Shown here: positions 6,723 through 7,716 of the stretch, piece by piece | Layout of the letters: the number at the start of each line of letters is the position of its first letter | Position numbering within the stretch: position 1 is the stretch's first letter | Assembly (NCBI GenBank): GCA_018266965.1 | Contig: JAFDZJ010000277.1 | Coordinates: 1 to 7,716 of the forward strand | Length of the DNA: 7,716 bases | Source: Bacteroidota bacterium | GTDB taxonomy: Bacteria > Bacteroidota > Bacteroidia > Flavobacteriales > Weeksellaceae | Direction of reading: 5' to 3' | Notes under the pieces: model-generated | What the model was told of the DNA's origin: nothing | The model's input: the letters and a program-made list of their open reading frames with translations, nothing else | The model's database searches: none | Program-made: the position numbers and the translations under genes

Positions 6723-7532
6723 CTAGTCTTTCAAAATCTTTTCAGAAACAGGAATATTGTTAATAGTACCCGTTACGATATAATTACCTTTTGGAAGATC
6801 AGAAACATTTATAGTTCTACTATTTTTCAATGATACAGTTCTTACGACTTGTCCAAGCATATTATAGATTTTCACATCTTTAACCGAAGAACCAAAGTTA
6901 ATATCCGATTTTACGAAGGTGTTTTTCACGAAAGAATATCCCGTAGGGTTGATGTCTGATACAGACAGTGAAGCCATATTTTTTGGAGATGGAGCAGCTA
7001 AAGCATAATCTGTGGAGTTGTTATTATTTGTTGCCACCCTATTGATAGAGTTTGCATTGTTAGGAGCAGGAGCTGCTGCAACATAATAGTCATTGGCAGT
7101 AGTACCAAACCCTACAAAATCCACCAAATTGGTGTCTGTAGAACCTGTTGGGATAGCAGAACTTTTGGCTATTGCAAGTTTTCCAGCAGATGCAGAAATA
7201 TTCAAAGTTCCTGTTGCGTCCGGAGTAGGCAAGTCAATACCAAAACCTCCCCCAGAACCCTCTTGGATAAGAAAAATTTGTCCCGGACCCAAAGTAATAT
7301 TTGGTAAAGCATGACTGTTTAGCGTAGTAAATGTTCCACCACTTGATGTATAAAAAACATAAGCTCCATTTAAAGTTGCAGTTGTGCTACCAAAATTTTT
7401 CAATTCGATAAAGTCATTTTTATATGGTGCTCCACTATTTCCACCGACTCCATATACTTAGTTTATAAGGATTTGTGCATTAGAAACTGCTGACACTGCT
7501 ATAATACTTAATACTGTAAAAATCTTTTTCAT
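6723..7532 (-). pseudogene. Secreted lamin-tail-domain protein with T9SS sorting domain, in-frame stop at codon 25
   Basis: Reading from the ATG at 7532 to the TAG at 6725-6723 gives 269 codons before the stop, with one internal TAA at 7460-7458 (codon 25). Codons 1-20 encode a clean signal peptide (MKKIF, hydrophobic core, SNA-Q cut site). The frame then reads QILIN-stop-VYGVGGNSG and continues unbroken. Lamin-tail-domain proteins of flavobacteria commonly have INEVYGGGGNSG here, so the stop replaces a Glu codon, one base from GAA. Codons 21 to about 185 fit a lamin tail domain (NDFIEL, a GPGQIFLIQEG stretch, VDFVGFG), followed by a low-complexity Asn/Ala/Pro linker. The last 70 or so residues are a type A T9SS sorting domain (VKIYNMLGQVVRT, INVSDLPKGNYIV, SEKILKD). 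If intact it would be exported and released or anchored at the surface; its role is unknown. No in-frame ATG follows the stop until near the C-terminus. Pseudogene, recent mutation and sequencing error all remain possible. Confidence 0.85.
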
Positions 7533-7557
7533 AATATGATAATTTTAAAATTGGATA

Positions 7558-7565
7558 CAAATTTA
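7558..7565 (-). promoter_or_regulatory. Bacteroidota-type promoter for the lamin-tail-domain gene
   Basis: On the - strand, TAAATTTG (7565-7558) matches the Bacteroidota -7 consensus TAnnTTTG exactly. A TTTG at 7585-7582 could be the -33 element, but the 16-base gap is shorter than the usual 19 or so. The start codon is 25 bases downstream of the element, leaving a leader of about 20 bases. The match is visible; promoter activity is inferred. Confidence 0.55.
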
Positions 7566-7591
7566 CAAAAAAGACATAAATCAAAATTTTG

Positions 7592-7599
7592 TATTTTTG
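7592..7599 (+). promoter_or_regulatory. Bacteroidota-type promoter for the rightmost gene
   Basis: TATTTTTG (7592-7599) matches TAnnTTTG exactly and lies 19 bases before the ATG at 7619, so the leader would be only about a dozen bases. No TTTG is seen at the expected -33 position, so the call rests on the -7 element and its location in a divergent intergenic region. Confidence 0.45.
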
Positions 7600-7618
7600 T
7601 CGATTAAAATTTTCATTT

Positions 7619-7716
7619 ATGAATAAAATATCAGCTATCTTATTGCTGTTTGTAGGAATTAGTATTTTCGGACAAGGAATAAAATTCGAAAACGACTCTT
7701 TCAAAAACTTGTTGGA
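7619..7716 (+). CDS. Start of an exported protein, possibly thioredoxin-like (partial)
   Basis: Only 32 whole codons are visible before the window ends. They begin with a signal peptide (MNK, hydrophobic residues 4-17, likely cut near FG-Q at 19/20) followed by GIKFENDSFKNLL. This opening resembles flavobacterial periplasmic thioredoxin-family proteins, where a KFE...F..LL.KAK segment precedes a TWCGPC active site, but no active site is in view, so the family is a guess. The ATG at 7619 is supported by the signal peptide and the -7 element upstream. The gene is divergent from the lamin-tail-domain gene, with 86 bases between the two start codons. The reading frame as exported protein is well supported; the function is not. 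Confidence 0.7.
   Translation, partial: MNKISAILLLFVGISIFGQGIKFENDSFKNLL

Noticed and set aside
7093..7314. A 73-codon + strand frame opposite the lamin-tail-domain gene
   Set aside because: It is a shadow of the - strand frame, whose domain and sorting-signal content is clear.
7449..7461. CTTA-TAAAC-TAAG hairpin around the nonsense codon as a templated-mutation source or readthrough signal
   Set aside because: A four-base stem is too small to mean anything in this composition.
7480..7704. A 74-codon - strand frame crossing the divergent promoter region
   Set aside because: It overlaps both signal-peptide coding starts and both promoter elements, and its translation has no signal peptide or motif.
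1..7716. CRISPR array, tRNA, insertion sequence, prophage or toxin-antitoxin content
   Set aside because: No regularly spaced repeats, cloverleaf-like segments, transposase motifs, terminal inverted repeats with target duplications, or small toxin-antitoxin gene pairs were seen.

Overview
The window looks like chromosomal DNA of a low-GC member of the Bacteroidota, most likely a flavobacterium of the Chryseobacterium/Weeksellaceae kind. Three things point there: a secreted protein ending in a type IX secretion (T9SS) C-terminal sorting domain, promoter elements of the TAnnTTTG type rather than TATAAT, and A-rich leaders without a clear Shine-Dalgarno sequence. The genus is inferred from remembered protein resemblance and was not tested by any search.

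Positions 2-6627 hold seven genes, all on the + strand and closely spaced: the 3' part of pgi (glycolysis), folD (one-carbon folate metabolism), queE (queuosine precursor synthesis), a polyprenyl-phosphate sugar-1-phosphate transferase (first step of a surface polysaccharide), an MlaE-type permease, an MlaF-type ATPase, and a small outer-membrane beta-barrel protein. Gaps are 32, 6, 43, 12, -1 and 30 bases, so much of this may be co-transcribed. The first three genes are cytoplasmic housekeeping genes and the last four concern the cell envelope. The run ends at a strong inverted repeat (6668-6701) that can terminate transcription from both sides.

Positions 6723-7532 on the - strand encode a secreted lamin-tail-domain protein with a T9SS sorting domain. 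Its reading frame is whole except for one in-frame TAA at codon 25, just after the signal peptide, where a Glu codon would be expected. This is the most notable observation in the window. A short AT-rich region (7533-7618) with back-to-back promoter elements separates it from the start of a second exported protein (7619 to the window end), tentatively thioredoxin-like.

I found no tRNA, rRNA, CRISPR array, insertion sequence, phage gene or defence cassette, and no clear sign of an undescribed multi-gene system. The points worth a second look are the nonsense codon, a perfect 10-bp hairpin inside the start of queE, the MlaEF pair without MCE or STAS partners beside an uncharacterised barrel protein, and the degenerate central domain of the sugar transferase. 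No stretch longer than 300 bases lacks a gene.
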